Shown piece by piece: positions 43,760 to 50,863 of a stretch of DNA of 64,000 nucleotides. Position 1 is the stretch's first letter. Each line of letters starts with the position of its first letter. The notes beneath the pieces are model-generated. The model did no database searches. It saw only the letters and a list, made by a program, of their open reading frames with translations, and was not told where the DNA came from. The position numbers were made by a program, and so were the translations under genes. The DNA is from Bacillus sp. SLBN-46 (GTDB lineage: Bacteria; Bacillota; Bacilli; Bacillales; Cytobacillaceae), in the NCBI RefSeq assembly GCF_031453555.1, contig NZ_JAVIZM010000001.1, positions 2,239,001 through 2,303,000 of the forward strand, given 5' to 3'.

Positions 43760-43860
43760 TCCATATAATTTCCTTTAGTATATGTCCTTATGGTTCAAAT
43801 TATATGCAAAAAAAGTATAGTTGTCAAAATATTTTAAAAATTCTATCATAAAAATGATCA

Positions 43861-43889
43861 TTGACTTAAATAGAGGTAATTGTTAAATT
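43861..43889 (+). promoter_or_regulatory. Probable SigA promoter upstream of tatA
   Basis: TTGACT (43861-43866), 17-base spacer, TAAATT (43884-43889). The region 43760-44057 has no other gene; it is A/T rich with short hairpins, and gives a leader of about 160 bases before tatA. Confidence 0.5.
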
Positions 43890-44057
43890 GTCTATAGTGT
43901 TATAAAACAAAGTTGGAAATGCTAAAAATCACTCTGCTGTTAGTTTTACACGATTTTGTGAATTTACTATGAATTTTGTTGGATATTTAACGCAAATTGG
44001 TTTTTCAATACTATAATCATAGTAGAAATATACAACACTTGAAGGGGATGTAAATCC

Positions 44058-44252
44058 ATGTTTTCAAATATCGGAGTACCCGGACTAATTTTGATCTTAA
44101 CTCTCGCTCTTATCATTTTTGGACCAAAGAAGCTTCCTGAAATTGGACGTGCGTTTGGGCAAACATTAAAGGAATTTAAAAAGTCGACACGTGAACTTAC
44201 AGATGATGTAATGAAGGATATTGACGAAGAAAAGAAAAACTTGACAAAATAA
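44058..44252 (+). CDS. tatA: Twin-arginine translocase subunit TatA/E
   Basis: Pore-forming subunit of the Tat export system. 64 residues: N-terminal helix [20 protein letters not shown], the hinge [14 protein letters not shown], and a charged amphipathic helix with [34 protein letters not shown] precedes the ATG. It stands before tatC and the Tat-dependent hydrogenase small subunit, a dedicated export pair. A strong hairpin begins at the stop codon. Confidence 0.95.
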   Translation: MFSNIGVPGLILILTLALIIFGPKKLPEIGRAFGQTLKEFKKSTRELTDDVMKDIDEEKKNLTK

Positions 44253-44285
44253 GGTGTAAGATTTCGTGTCTTGCACCTTTTCTTC
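44251..44285 (+). terminator. Terminator/attenuator between tatA and tatC
   Basis: AAGGTGTAAGA (44251-44261, overlapping the tatA stop) pairs with TCTTGCACCTT (44269-44279), one G-T, with a T-rich tail. Would make TatA in excess of TatC, which suits the known stoichiometry. Confidence 0.8.
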
Positions 44286-44375
44286 TCGGAATTTTAACTA
44301 TAAATACATGCGAAAGCTTGTTAATTAATGCAGACAAGAAACATTTTCAACCTTTGAAATTGGTAGGGGAAGTAC

Positions 44376-45113
44376 ATGGAAGATAAAGAATTAAATTTAG
44401 TTGATCACTTGGAAGAACTACGTAAGCGGATTATTATTTCCGCACTCGCTTTTATCGTCTTTTTTGCCTTCGGTTTTATTTATGTAGATGATATTTATAA
44501 ATGGTTCGTTCGCGACCTTGAAGTGAAATTAATGGTACTTGGACCAAGTGACATTATTTGGATTTATTTTATGTTAGCAACTGTTGTAGCAGTTGCTGGG
44601 ACGATACCGGTTCTAGCATTACAAATCTGGTTGTTTGTAAAGCCAGCTTTAAGACCAGTAGAAAGAAGAATCACGCTTTCATACGTACCAGCCTTATTCT
44701 TTTTATTTTTAATTGGTCTATCATTTGGTTATTTTGTTATTTTTCCAATGGTTCTTAAATTCTTAGTGAATATTGGCGGTGATATGTTTGTTACCAATTT
44801 CACGGCTGATCGATATTTTAGTTTTATTATGAATATGACATTACCATTTGGGGTGTTGTTTGAACTCCCGGTTGTTGTTATGTTTTTAACCTCACTTGGA
44901 ATTATTAACCCGTTTGTATTGGCAAAGATACGGAAGTATGCCTACTTTGTTCTTATTATTATAGCTGTGGTCATTACACCTCCAGACTTTATGTCCGATT
45001 TTGTTGTAACCCTGCCACTGTTACTGCTTTATGAAATTAGTATTAACCTTTCTAAATTTGTTTACCGAAAACGGTTGAAGAAACAAAAGGAAGATGAATT
45101 AATAGAAGCATAG
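44376..45113 (+). CDS. tatC: Sec-independent protein translocase TatC
   Basis: Recognises the twin-arginine signal and recruits TatA. 245 residues with six transmembrane helices. Conserved points: N-terminal LVDHLEELRKRIIIS, the FVKPALRPVERR loop, and FELPVVVMFL with TPPDFMSDF at the C-terminal end. AGGGGAAGTAC precedes the ATG. Linked to hydrogenase export. Terminator follows at 45122. Confidence 0.96.
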   Translation: MEDKELNLVDHLEELRKRIIISALAFIVFFAFGFIYVDDIYKWFVRDLEVKLMVLGPSDIIWIYFMLATVVAVAGTIPVLALQIWLFVKPALRPVERRITLSYVPALFFLFLIGLSFGYFVIFPMVLKFLVNIGGDMFVTNFTADRYFSFIMNMTLPFGVLFELPVVVMFLTSLGIINPFVLAKIRKYAYFVLIIIAVVITPPDFMSDFVVTLPLLLLYEISINLSKFVYRKRLKKQKEDELIEA

Positions 45114-45121
45114 GAAAATGT

Positions 45122-45160
45122 AAAGACCTTAAGGGATTAATTCTCTTAAGGTCTTTTTTT
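45122..45160 (+). terminator. Terminator after tatC
   Basis: AAGACCTTAAG and CTTAAGGTCTT form a perfect stem (the outer bases of 45123-45153), followed by seven Ts. Separates tat genes from the hydrogenase operon. Confidence 0.9.
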
Positions 45161-45333
45161 ATTGGGTATATTTTCCGATATTTTCAACTTATTAAAAGAA
45201 AATATTGTAAAAATGCAGTTAAGGATACTTTGTGTACTTTTTTGAAAATTCAAGACGAATGGCCTAGTGTTATACTACAATTTCTTTGAAATCAAGTAAT
45301 ATTTATTTTCATGATAGGTGGAGGGGAAAGCGG

Positions 45334-46410
45334 ATGAAGAGACAGAAAACAGTATACGAAGCCGCGATCGACCATGGCTTTAGCAGGCGTGACTTTCTAA
45401 AAATGTGTACTGCACTTGCTGCTACATTAGGTCTAGAATTCACGCAGTCTGATCAAGTGGTGAAAGCCATGGAAACAAAATCAAGAGTACCGGTTGTATG
45501 GCTGCAATTCCAGGATTGCACAGGTTGTTCCGAATCTTTCATACGATCATCACAACCAAAGACTGAAAGCGTTTTACTCGAAATGATTTCACTGGAATAT
45601 TCAGAAGTGCTTTCCGCAGCTTCAGGGCATCAGGTTGAAGCTTCCATGAAACAAGTATTAAAGGATTATAAAGGGGAGTACATACTAGCTGTTGAAGGAA
45701 GTATCCCTGATGATGATGCGTTCTTAACTGTTGCAGGACAATCGGCAAAAGAAACCTTCCTAGAAATGGCAGCAGGGGCAAAGGCTATTGTCGCTTATGG
45801 TTCTTGTTCGTCATGGGGAGGAATTGCTGCTGCACATCCAAATCCAACGGGTGCCAAGCCAGTTACAAGCTTTGTAAAGGATACTTCAACTATTCTTGTA
45901 CCGGGATGTCCGCCCATTTCAGAAGTAATGACGGGAGTGATTGCTCACTTTATTACATTTGGTAAATTACCAGAATTAGATCAATTCGGACGCCCAAAAG
46001 CTTTCTATCGTCACCGTATACATGACAAATGCAATAGACGAGCCTATTTCGATGCGGGATTATTTGTGGAATCGTTCGACGATGAAGGGGCTAAACAGGG
46101 TTATTGCTTATATAAAGTGGGCTGTAAAGGTCCAACCACCTATAACTCTTGTGCAGAAATGCGCTGGAATGGTGGGGTTAGCTATCCGATTCAATCTGGT
46201 AATCCTTGCTTTGGATGTTCAGAAAAAGATTTCTGGGATAATGGTCCATTCTATACAAGAAGAGCGAAAATACCAGGAACGCAAACAACAATTGAACCTG
46301 ATGAGGTCGGGTTAGCAGCCATTGGATTAACAGCAGCTGGTATTGCTGTTCATGCAACTGGAACGGTAATAAAGAAGAAGAGAGACGACAAACGGGGTGA
46401 GGAAGAATGA
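45334..46410 (+). CDS. [NiFe]-hydrogenase small subunit, Tat-exported
   Basis: Electron-transfer subunit of a membrane-bound respiratory uptake hydrogenase (group 1). From ATG 45334 (GGTGGAGGGGAAAGCGG upstream) the 358-residue protein begins with the Tat motif SRRDFLKM and an h-region. Cluster ligands: proximal CTGCSES, YGSCSSWG, VPGCPP; distal HDKC, GYCLYKVGC; medial NSCAE, NPCFGC. A hydrophobic tail anchors it (GLAAIGLTAAGIAVHATGT). Positions that are cysteine in O2-tolerant enzymes are Gly (CTGC, SWGG), so the standard [4Fe-4S] proximal cluster is expected. The stop overlaps the large subunit start (ATGA). Confidence 0.95.
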   Translation: MKRQKTVYEAAIDHGFSRRDFLKMCTALAATLGLEFTQSDQVVKAMETKSRVPVVWLQFQDCTGCSESFIRSSQPKTESVLLEMISLEYSEVLSAASGHQVEASMKQVLKDYKGEYILAVEGSIPDDDAFLTVAGQSAKETFLEMAAGAKAIVAYGSCSSWGGIAAAHPNPTGAKPVTSFVKDTSTILVPGCPPISEVMTGVIAHFITFGKLPELDQFGRPKAFYRHRIHDKCNRRAYFDAGLFVESFDDEGAKQGYCLYKVGCKGPTTYNSCAEMRWNGGVSYPIQSGNPCFGCSEKDFWDNGPFYTRRAKIPGTQTTIEPDEVGLAAIGLTAAGIAVHATGTVIKKKRDDKRGEEE

Positions 46411-48128
46411 GTGAACGAATAGTAGTGGACCCAATAACAAGAATAGAAGGTCACCTTCGTGTTGAAGTAGATGTAGATGAAAAGGGCGTAATAAAGGAAG
46501 CGTATAGTTCAGGAACAGCTGTCCGTGGTCTTGAGTTGATTGTAAAAGACCGAGATCCGAGGGATGTCTGGGCATATGTGCAGCGTATTTGTGGTGTTTG
46601 TACGACAGTACATGCATTGGCATCGATTCGTTCTGTTGAAGATGCCTTAAAAATAAAGATTCCGAGAAATGCACATTTAATAAGAGACATAATGAATGAA
46701 GCGTTATTTGTTCACGACCATATCGTCCATTTCTATCACCTTCATGCCCTGGATTGGGTAGATGTCGTAAGTGCAATCAGTGCCAATCCCGCAGAGACAT
46801 CTAAGCTGGCTCAATCCATTTCAAGCTGGCCAAAATCATCGCCAGGGTACTTTACAGATGTACAAAACAAAGTAAAAAAACTCGTTGAAAGTGGTCAACT
46901 AGGTATTTTTGCAAACGGTTATTGGGGGCATAAAGCCTATAAACTTCCACCTGAAGTAAACCTATTGGCTGTTGCGCACTACCTGGAAGCATTAGATTGG
47001 CAAAAGGAAATCGTTAAAATTCATACCATTTTTGGCGGCAAAAATCCTCATCCGCATTATGTAGTTGGTGGAATGGCGACTCCTCTCGATATTGATAGCG
47101 ATAATGGAGTCCATGCTGAACGACTCATGCATGTATCACAATTAATTGATCAAGCCCGGGAATTTGTGAATCAAGTATATATTCCTGACTTACTCGCTAT
47201 AGGCTCCTTTTATAAGGATTGGACGTATGGCGGCGGCTTAAATAATTATCTTTGCTATGGAGATTTCTCTACAGGGGACATCTATGATACAAAGCTATAT
47301 CGCATGCCAAGAGGAATTGTTTTAAATGGCAATTTGAATGAAGTGTTGGATGTTGATTTAAAGGATCCTAAACATGTTCAGGAGTTTATTGACCACTCCT
47401 GGTATACCTACGATGGAAATGAAGGCGGAAAAGGTAAGCATCCATTCGAAGGAGAAACGACCTTTAATTACACAGGACCGAAAGCACCGTTTAAAACATT
47501 GGATACTGACAAACAGTATAGCTGGCTAAAGGCACCGCGCTGGAAAGAGCATCCAATGGAAACAGGACCACTTGCAAGGATGATCGTAGGTTATGCAGCT
47601 GGAAAAGAAGAGATTGTAAATATCGTAGATGAAACATTGAAAAAGCTGGATTTGCCAATCACAGCCTTACAATCAGCATTAGGACGTACCGTTGCCAGGG
47701 GACTTGAAACGGTATTAATTTCCGGATGGTTGCGTAATGACATGGATGAATTATTAAAAAATGTGAAAAGCGGAAACCAAACTACCTTTGATCGGACAAA
47801 ATGGGAACCAAGTACGTGGCCGGAACGGGCCAAAGGCGTAGGCTGGATGGAAGCACCACGCGGCGCACTTGGCCATTGGATTGATATCAAGGATGGGAAA
47901 ACACATAACTACCAGGCCGTTGTTCCTTCCACATGGAATGCCTCACCTCGTGATCATAAAAACAATATCGGGGCATATGAGGCAGCGCTTAAAGGAACAC
48001 CGATGTTGAATAAGGAACAGCCATTAGAAATTATGAGGATAATCCATTCCTTTGACCCTTGTCTTGCATGTGCTGTCCACTTAACCGATTTGGAAACTAA
48101 TAATACGACCGAAATTCGTTTAGGTTAG
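46407..48128 (+). CDS. [NiFe]-hydrogenase large subunit
   Basis: Catalytic subunit with the Ni-Fe(CN)2CO centre. The four Ni ligands occur in RICGVCTTVH (residues ~57-66) and DPCLACAVH near the C-terminus. The chain ends with a 15-residue tail after that histidine (LTDLETNNTTEIRLG), which the maturation protease encoded two genes downstream removes. 573 residues. GEGETTFNYTGP, KAPRW, and PSTWNASPRDHKNN are characteristic of group 1 uptake enzymes. The ATG overlaps the small subunit stop. Co-exported with the small subunit through Tat. Confidence 0.97.
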   Translation: MSERIVVDPITRIEGHLRVEVDVDEKGVIKEAYSSGTAVRGLELIVKDRDPRDVWAYVQRICGVCTTVHALASIRSVEDALKIKIPRNAHLIRDIMNEALFVHDHIVHFYHLHALDWVDVVSAISANPAETSKLAQSISSWPKSSPGYFTDVQNKVKKLVESGQLGIFANGYWGHKAYKLPPEVNLLAVAHYLEALDWQKEIVKIHTIFGGKNPHPHYVVGGMATPLDIDSDNGVHAERLMHVSQLIDQAREFVNQVYIPDLLAIGSFYKDWTYGGGLNNYLCYGDFSTGDIYDTKLYRMPRGIVLNGNLNEVLDVDLKDPKHVQEFIDHSWYTYDGNEGGKGKHPFEGETTFNYTGPKAPFKTLDTDKQYSWLKAPRWKEHPMETGPLARMIVGYAAGKEEIVNIVDETLKKLDLPITALQSALGRTVARGLETVLISGWLRNDMDELLKNVKSGNQTTFDRTKWEPSTWPERAKGVGWMEAPRGALGHWIDIKDGKTHNYQAVVPSTWNASPRDHKNNIGAYEAALKGTPMLNKEQPLEIMRIIHSFDPCLACAVHLTDLETNNTTEIRLG

Positions 48129-48139
48129 GAGTGAAACAA

Positions 48140-48934
48140 ATGGCCGCGCCAAACTTACCGACTCAAACGCCGGGGCCGTTCCCTGATAATCCGGTGATCA
48201 ACAGCGAGAATTCGTTTCACACAGAAAGATCAATTGTCTATAAAGAAGTAAAAAATGAAGTCAGAGCCTATGTTTGGGAATTACCGGTGAGGATTTTTCA
48301 CTGGTTAAATATGTTCGCCATCATTGTATTAATGGGAACGGGGATTTACATTGGTAAACCGTTTGCATCGGCTGGAATCCCAGAAGAGGCCTACTTTTCA
48401 AATTTGATGGGCTGGATGCGCTATATTCACTTTTTTGCTGCCTTCTTATTCGTAGTGAATCTTCTATTCCGTTTGTATTGGGTTGCTGTAGGGAATAAGT
48501 TTGCCACCTCTAATCCACTCAGATGGATATTTTGGAAGGAAGTTTTTGAAACTATTAAATTCTATTTATTTTTGAAAAATAAAAAGCCCCATTATGTTGG
48601 TCATAACCCGCTGGCACAATTAAGTTATTGGATCTTTATTGGACTTGGTTCCTGGATTGTCATGCTGACAGGATTTTATATGTACTTTGAACCGCAGCAA
48701 GAGTCATTTTGGGCAAAATTGTTTGTCTGGGTGCCGTATTTATTTGGTGGAGAGAGTTATACGCTTCGCTCGTGGCATCATCTAGCAGCATGGGGCTTTA
48801 TGTTATTTACCCTTATACATGTATATATGGCTTTCCGCGATGACTATCTTGAGCGAAATGGATCCATCTCATCCATGATTACAGGCTACAAAACAACTAC
48901 GAAGAAATCAGTAGGTGAAAAGGATGACAAATAG
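48140..48934 (+). CDS. Hydrogenase cytochrome b subunit
   Basis: Di-heme b membrane protein that passes electrons from the small subunit to quinone. About 264 residues; four transmembrane helices after a ~40-residue proline-rich N-terminus. Heme ligand histidines are visible in RIFHWLN, RYIHFFAAF, and SWHHLAAW...LIHVYMAF. I place the start at ATG 48140, six bases after AGGAGTG, not GTG 48131. Together with the anchored small subunit it makes an H2:quinone respiratory complex. Overlaps the protease gene. Confidence 0.92.
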   Translation: MAAPNLPTQTPGPFPDNPVINSENSFHTERSIVYKEVKNEVRAYVWELPVRIFHWLNMFAIIVLMGTGIYIGKPFASAGIPEEAYFSNLMGWMRYIHFFAAFLFVVNLLFRLYWVAVGNKFATSNPLRWIFWKEVFETIKFYLFLKNKKPHYVGHNPLAQLSYWIFIGLGSWIVMLTGFYMYFEPQQESFWAKLFVWVPYLFGGESYTLRSWHHLAAWGFMLFTLIHVYMAFRDDYLERNGSISSMITGYKTTTKKSVGEKDDK

Positions 48935-49412
48935 AAAGGTAGAATCAAAGATTACAATTCTAGGAATTGGCAACACCCTCTTTTCTGACGAGGGTGTTGG
49001 CATCCACCTTTTGCCTTTATTAGAGGAAGCACTAAAGGAAGTTGATCAGATAGAAATTATAGAGGGTTTAACTGATGGTATGAGACTTCTGGGTCCAGTG
49101 GAGGAAGCCGAAAATCTTATAATTATTGATGCCATCAATGCCGGGAAAGAGGGTGGCACAATTATCTCACTTGTTGGGGAGGAAATTCCGGCTTATTTTG
49201 GTATCAAGATGTCCATTCACCAATTAGGCTTCCAAGAGGTTTTGTTAGCGGCCAAAATGAGGGATCGTTATCCTAAGCAAATTGTTATGTTCGGCATGCA
49301 GCCAACGTCACTTGAATTAGGAGTAGAGTTAACGGAAACCAACCGACAGAAACTGGGTGAACTGGCAAATGCCGTGATTGAGCAGGTGCATAACTGGAGA
49401 AATGTCTCATGA
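48924..49412 (+). CDS. Hydrogenase maturation endopeptidase (HyaD/HybD type)
   Basis: Cuts the C-terminal extension from the large subunit once Ni is inserted. 162 residues. The Ni-sensing residues are in GNTLFSDEGVG (Glu) and AINAGKEGG, with His in MSIHQLGFQEV. Start ATG 48924 lies six bases after AGGTG and within the end of the cytochrome b gene. Family call is firm from IGNTLFSDEGVGIHLLP. The neighbouring large subunit is its only obvious substrate here. Confidence 0.93.
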   Translation: MTNRKVESKITILGIGNTLFSDEGVGIHLLPLLEEALKEVDQIEIIEGLTDGMRLLGPVEEAENLIIIDAINAGKEGGTIISLVGEEIPAYFGIKMSIHQLGFQEVLLAAKMRDRYPKQIVMFGMQPTSLELGVELTETNRQKLGELANAVIEQVHNWRNVS

Positions 49413-49855
49413 GACGGGGGGATTTCATAAAGGAAATGGGCAGCAGTCTTTTCCAAACGGTGAAATCTGTTTATGAGCCTTTTATTAGTGAGGATTTGGA
49501 AAAAGTACAGTCAGCAGCAGATCGCGCTCTTGGGATTAGATGGGTTCCATTTATTAAAGAAAGTGAACTTTTTTCGGAGCTAGAATTGAAGTTTATAGGT
49601 GGGAAACCCGTAATAGTAATTTGGAATGGAACGAACATGCAGGCTATGGATGGAGTGTGTCCTGTATGTTCGAATATTATTATTCTAACAACACTATATT
49701 CAAGTGGAAAATGTTTGAATTGTCAAAAAGAATACAATTTTAAGACCCAGTCAGGTGAGTTACAGCTTGCTTCCTTTCCAATAAAACGGAAGAAAGATAT
49801 ATATTATTTAGGGTTTCAAAAGTATGAGAAGGAGTCAGGTGGGAGCCATGCATGA
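49409..49855 (+). CDS. Rieske-like protein with all-cysteine metal site, in hydrogenase operon
   Basis: No standard family found by eye. After ~45 residues comes KFIGGKPVIVIWNGTNMQAM, then DGVCPVC..., a pattern like Rieske domains (GGKPV..V.DG...A.DGVCPH). But the usual C-x-H ... C-x-x-H ligands are replaced by Cys84/Cys87 and Cys102/Cys105 (CPVC ... CLNC), followed by NFKTQSGEL as in the Rieske end DLxTG. It could bind a rubredoxin-type iron, a [2Fe-2S] or zinc. It overlaps the protease gene (ATGA) and hypA. Its place among maturation genes suggests a role in hydrogenase assembly or electron supply; unproven. Confidence 0.7.
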   Translation: MRRGDFIKEMGSSLFQTVKSVYEPFISEDLEKVQSAADRALGIRWVPFIKESELFSELELKFIGGKPVIVIWNGTNMQAMDGVCPVCSNIIILTTLYSSGKCLNCQKEYNFKTQSGELQLASFPIKRKKDIYYLGFQKYEKESGGSHA

Positions 49856-50207
49856 AATGTCATTGATGGGAGATATTCTTCAGCTGGTCCAGGAGGATGC
49901 ATACGATAAAGGGATTCAGAAAATTGAAAAGGTGGAATTGATAGTCGGAGAAATCACAAATGCCATGCCAGATGCCTTACAGATGGCTTTTGATATTCTG
50001 AGAGATCAAAATCTTCATCTCTTCTCGGATAATGCTGAGCTTGTTATCCATCTTGAAGAGGCACAAGCCAGTTGTGTCATTTGTGGCATGGAATATAAAC
50101 CGGACCAAAAAATTGCTCTTTGTCCAAATTGCCTCGTTCCTTCTGGAAAGGTACTAAGTGGGGAAACGTTTCAGGTATTATCATACGAAGGGAGTAATGC
50201 ACAATGA
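49848..50207 (+). CDS. hypA: Hydrogenase nickel-insertion protein HypA
   Basis: Nickel metallochaperone. From ATG 49848 the protein begins MHEMSLMGDIL, with the obligatory His2 nickel ligand and Glu3. A zinc loop CVICGMEYK ... LCPNCLVP gives the CxxC-CxxC site. 119 residues. GGTGGGAGCC precedes the ATG, within the end of the previous gene. Passes nickel with HypB to the large subunit. Stop overlaps hypB (ATGA). Confidence 0.96.
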   Translation: MHEMSLMGDILQLVQEDAYDKGIQKIEKVELIVGEITNAMPDALQMAFDILRDQNLHLFSDNAELVIHLEEAQASCVICGMEYKPDQKIALCPNCLVPSGKVLSGETFQVLSYEGSNAQ

Positions 50208-50863
50208 AGGTTACTCTAAGAACGGACGTTTTAACAAATAACAATAAGGCTGCTGAATTCAACCGAGAGCTATTCCACAATACCAACACCTTGGTCATTA
50301 ATTTAATGAGTTCTCCTGGAGCAGGGAAGACCACATTACTAGAGGAAACAGTCAGAGCATTATCTAAAAACTTTCGGATCGCAGTGATCGAAGGCGATTT
50401 GGCAACGGAAAGAGATGCGGACCGAATTCGTGCAATGGGTGCAAAAGCTGTCCAAATTAACACCCATGGTGGCTGTCACCTAGACGCACGTATGGTTGCG
50501 GCAACACTAGGTGAATTTGATTTAGATGAAATTGATATTCTCTTTATTGAAAATGTTGGTAATCTCGTTTGCCCTTCAGGCTACGACTTAGGACAGCATC
50601 ATAAAGTGGCGGTTTTAAGTGTACCAGAAGGTAACGACAAAATACCCAAGTACCCACAAATGTTTATGAGAACAGAACTTGTGCTTTTAAATAAAATTGA
50701 TTTACTCCCTTATTTGGACTTTAGTGTGGAGGAAGCAAGAAAAGATTTATCGGAAATAAACCCGGAATCAATATTAATTTCTCTCTCAGCCCGGACAAAA
50801 GAAGGACTGCATGAATGGTTTTCTTGGATTGAAGGAGCATACGAGCGATGCGTACTGCAGTAA
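50204..50863 (+). CDS. hypB: Hydrogenase nickel-incorporation GTPase HypB
   Basis: G protein that works with HypA in nickel delivery. The P-loop is SSPGAGKTTLLEET (residue ~40), with IEGDLATERDADRIR, THGGCHLDARMV (Cys and His metal site at the dimer interface), and NKIDLLPY. 219 residues. No histidine-rich nickel-storage N-terminus, so it is the minimal form. ATG overlaps the hypA stop; its 3' end overlaps hypF by 16 bases. Confidence 0.96.
   Translation: MKVTLRTDVLTNNNKAAEFNRELFHNTNTLVINLMSSPGAGKTTLLEETVRALSKNFRIAVIEGDLATERDADRIRAMGAKAVQINTHGGCHLDARMVAATLGEFDLDEIDILFIENVGNLVCPSGYDLGQHHKVAVLSVPEGNDKIPKYPQMFMRTELVLLNKIDLLPYLDFSVEEARKDLSEINPESILISLSARTKEGLHEWFSWIEGAYERCVLQ

Noticed and set aside
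46327..46776. 149-codon antisense ORF over the hydrogenase subunits
   Set aside because: Histidine- and leucine-rich shadow of the large subunit start; no ribosome site.
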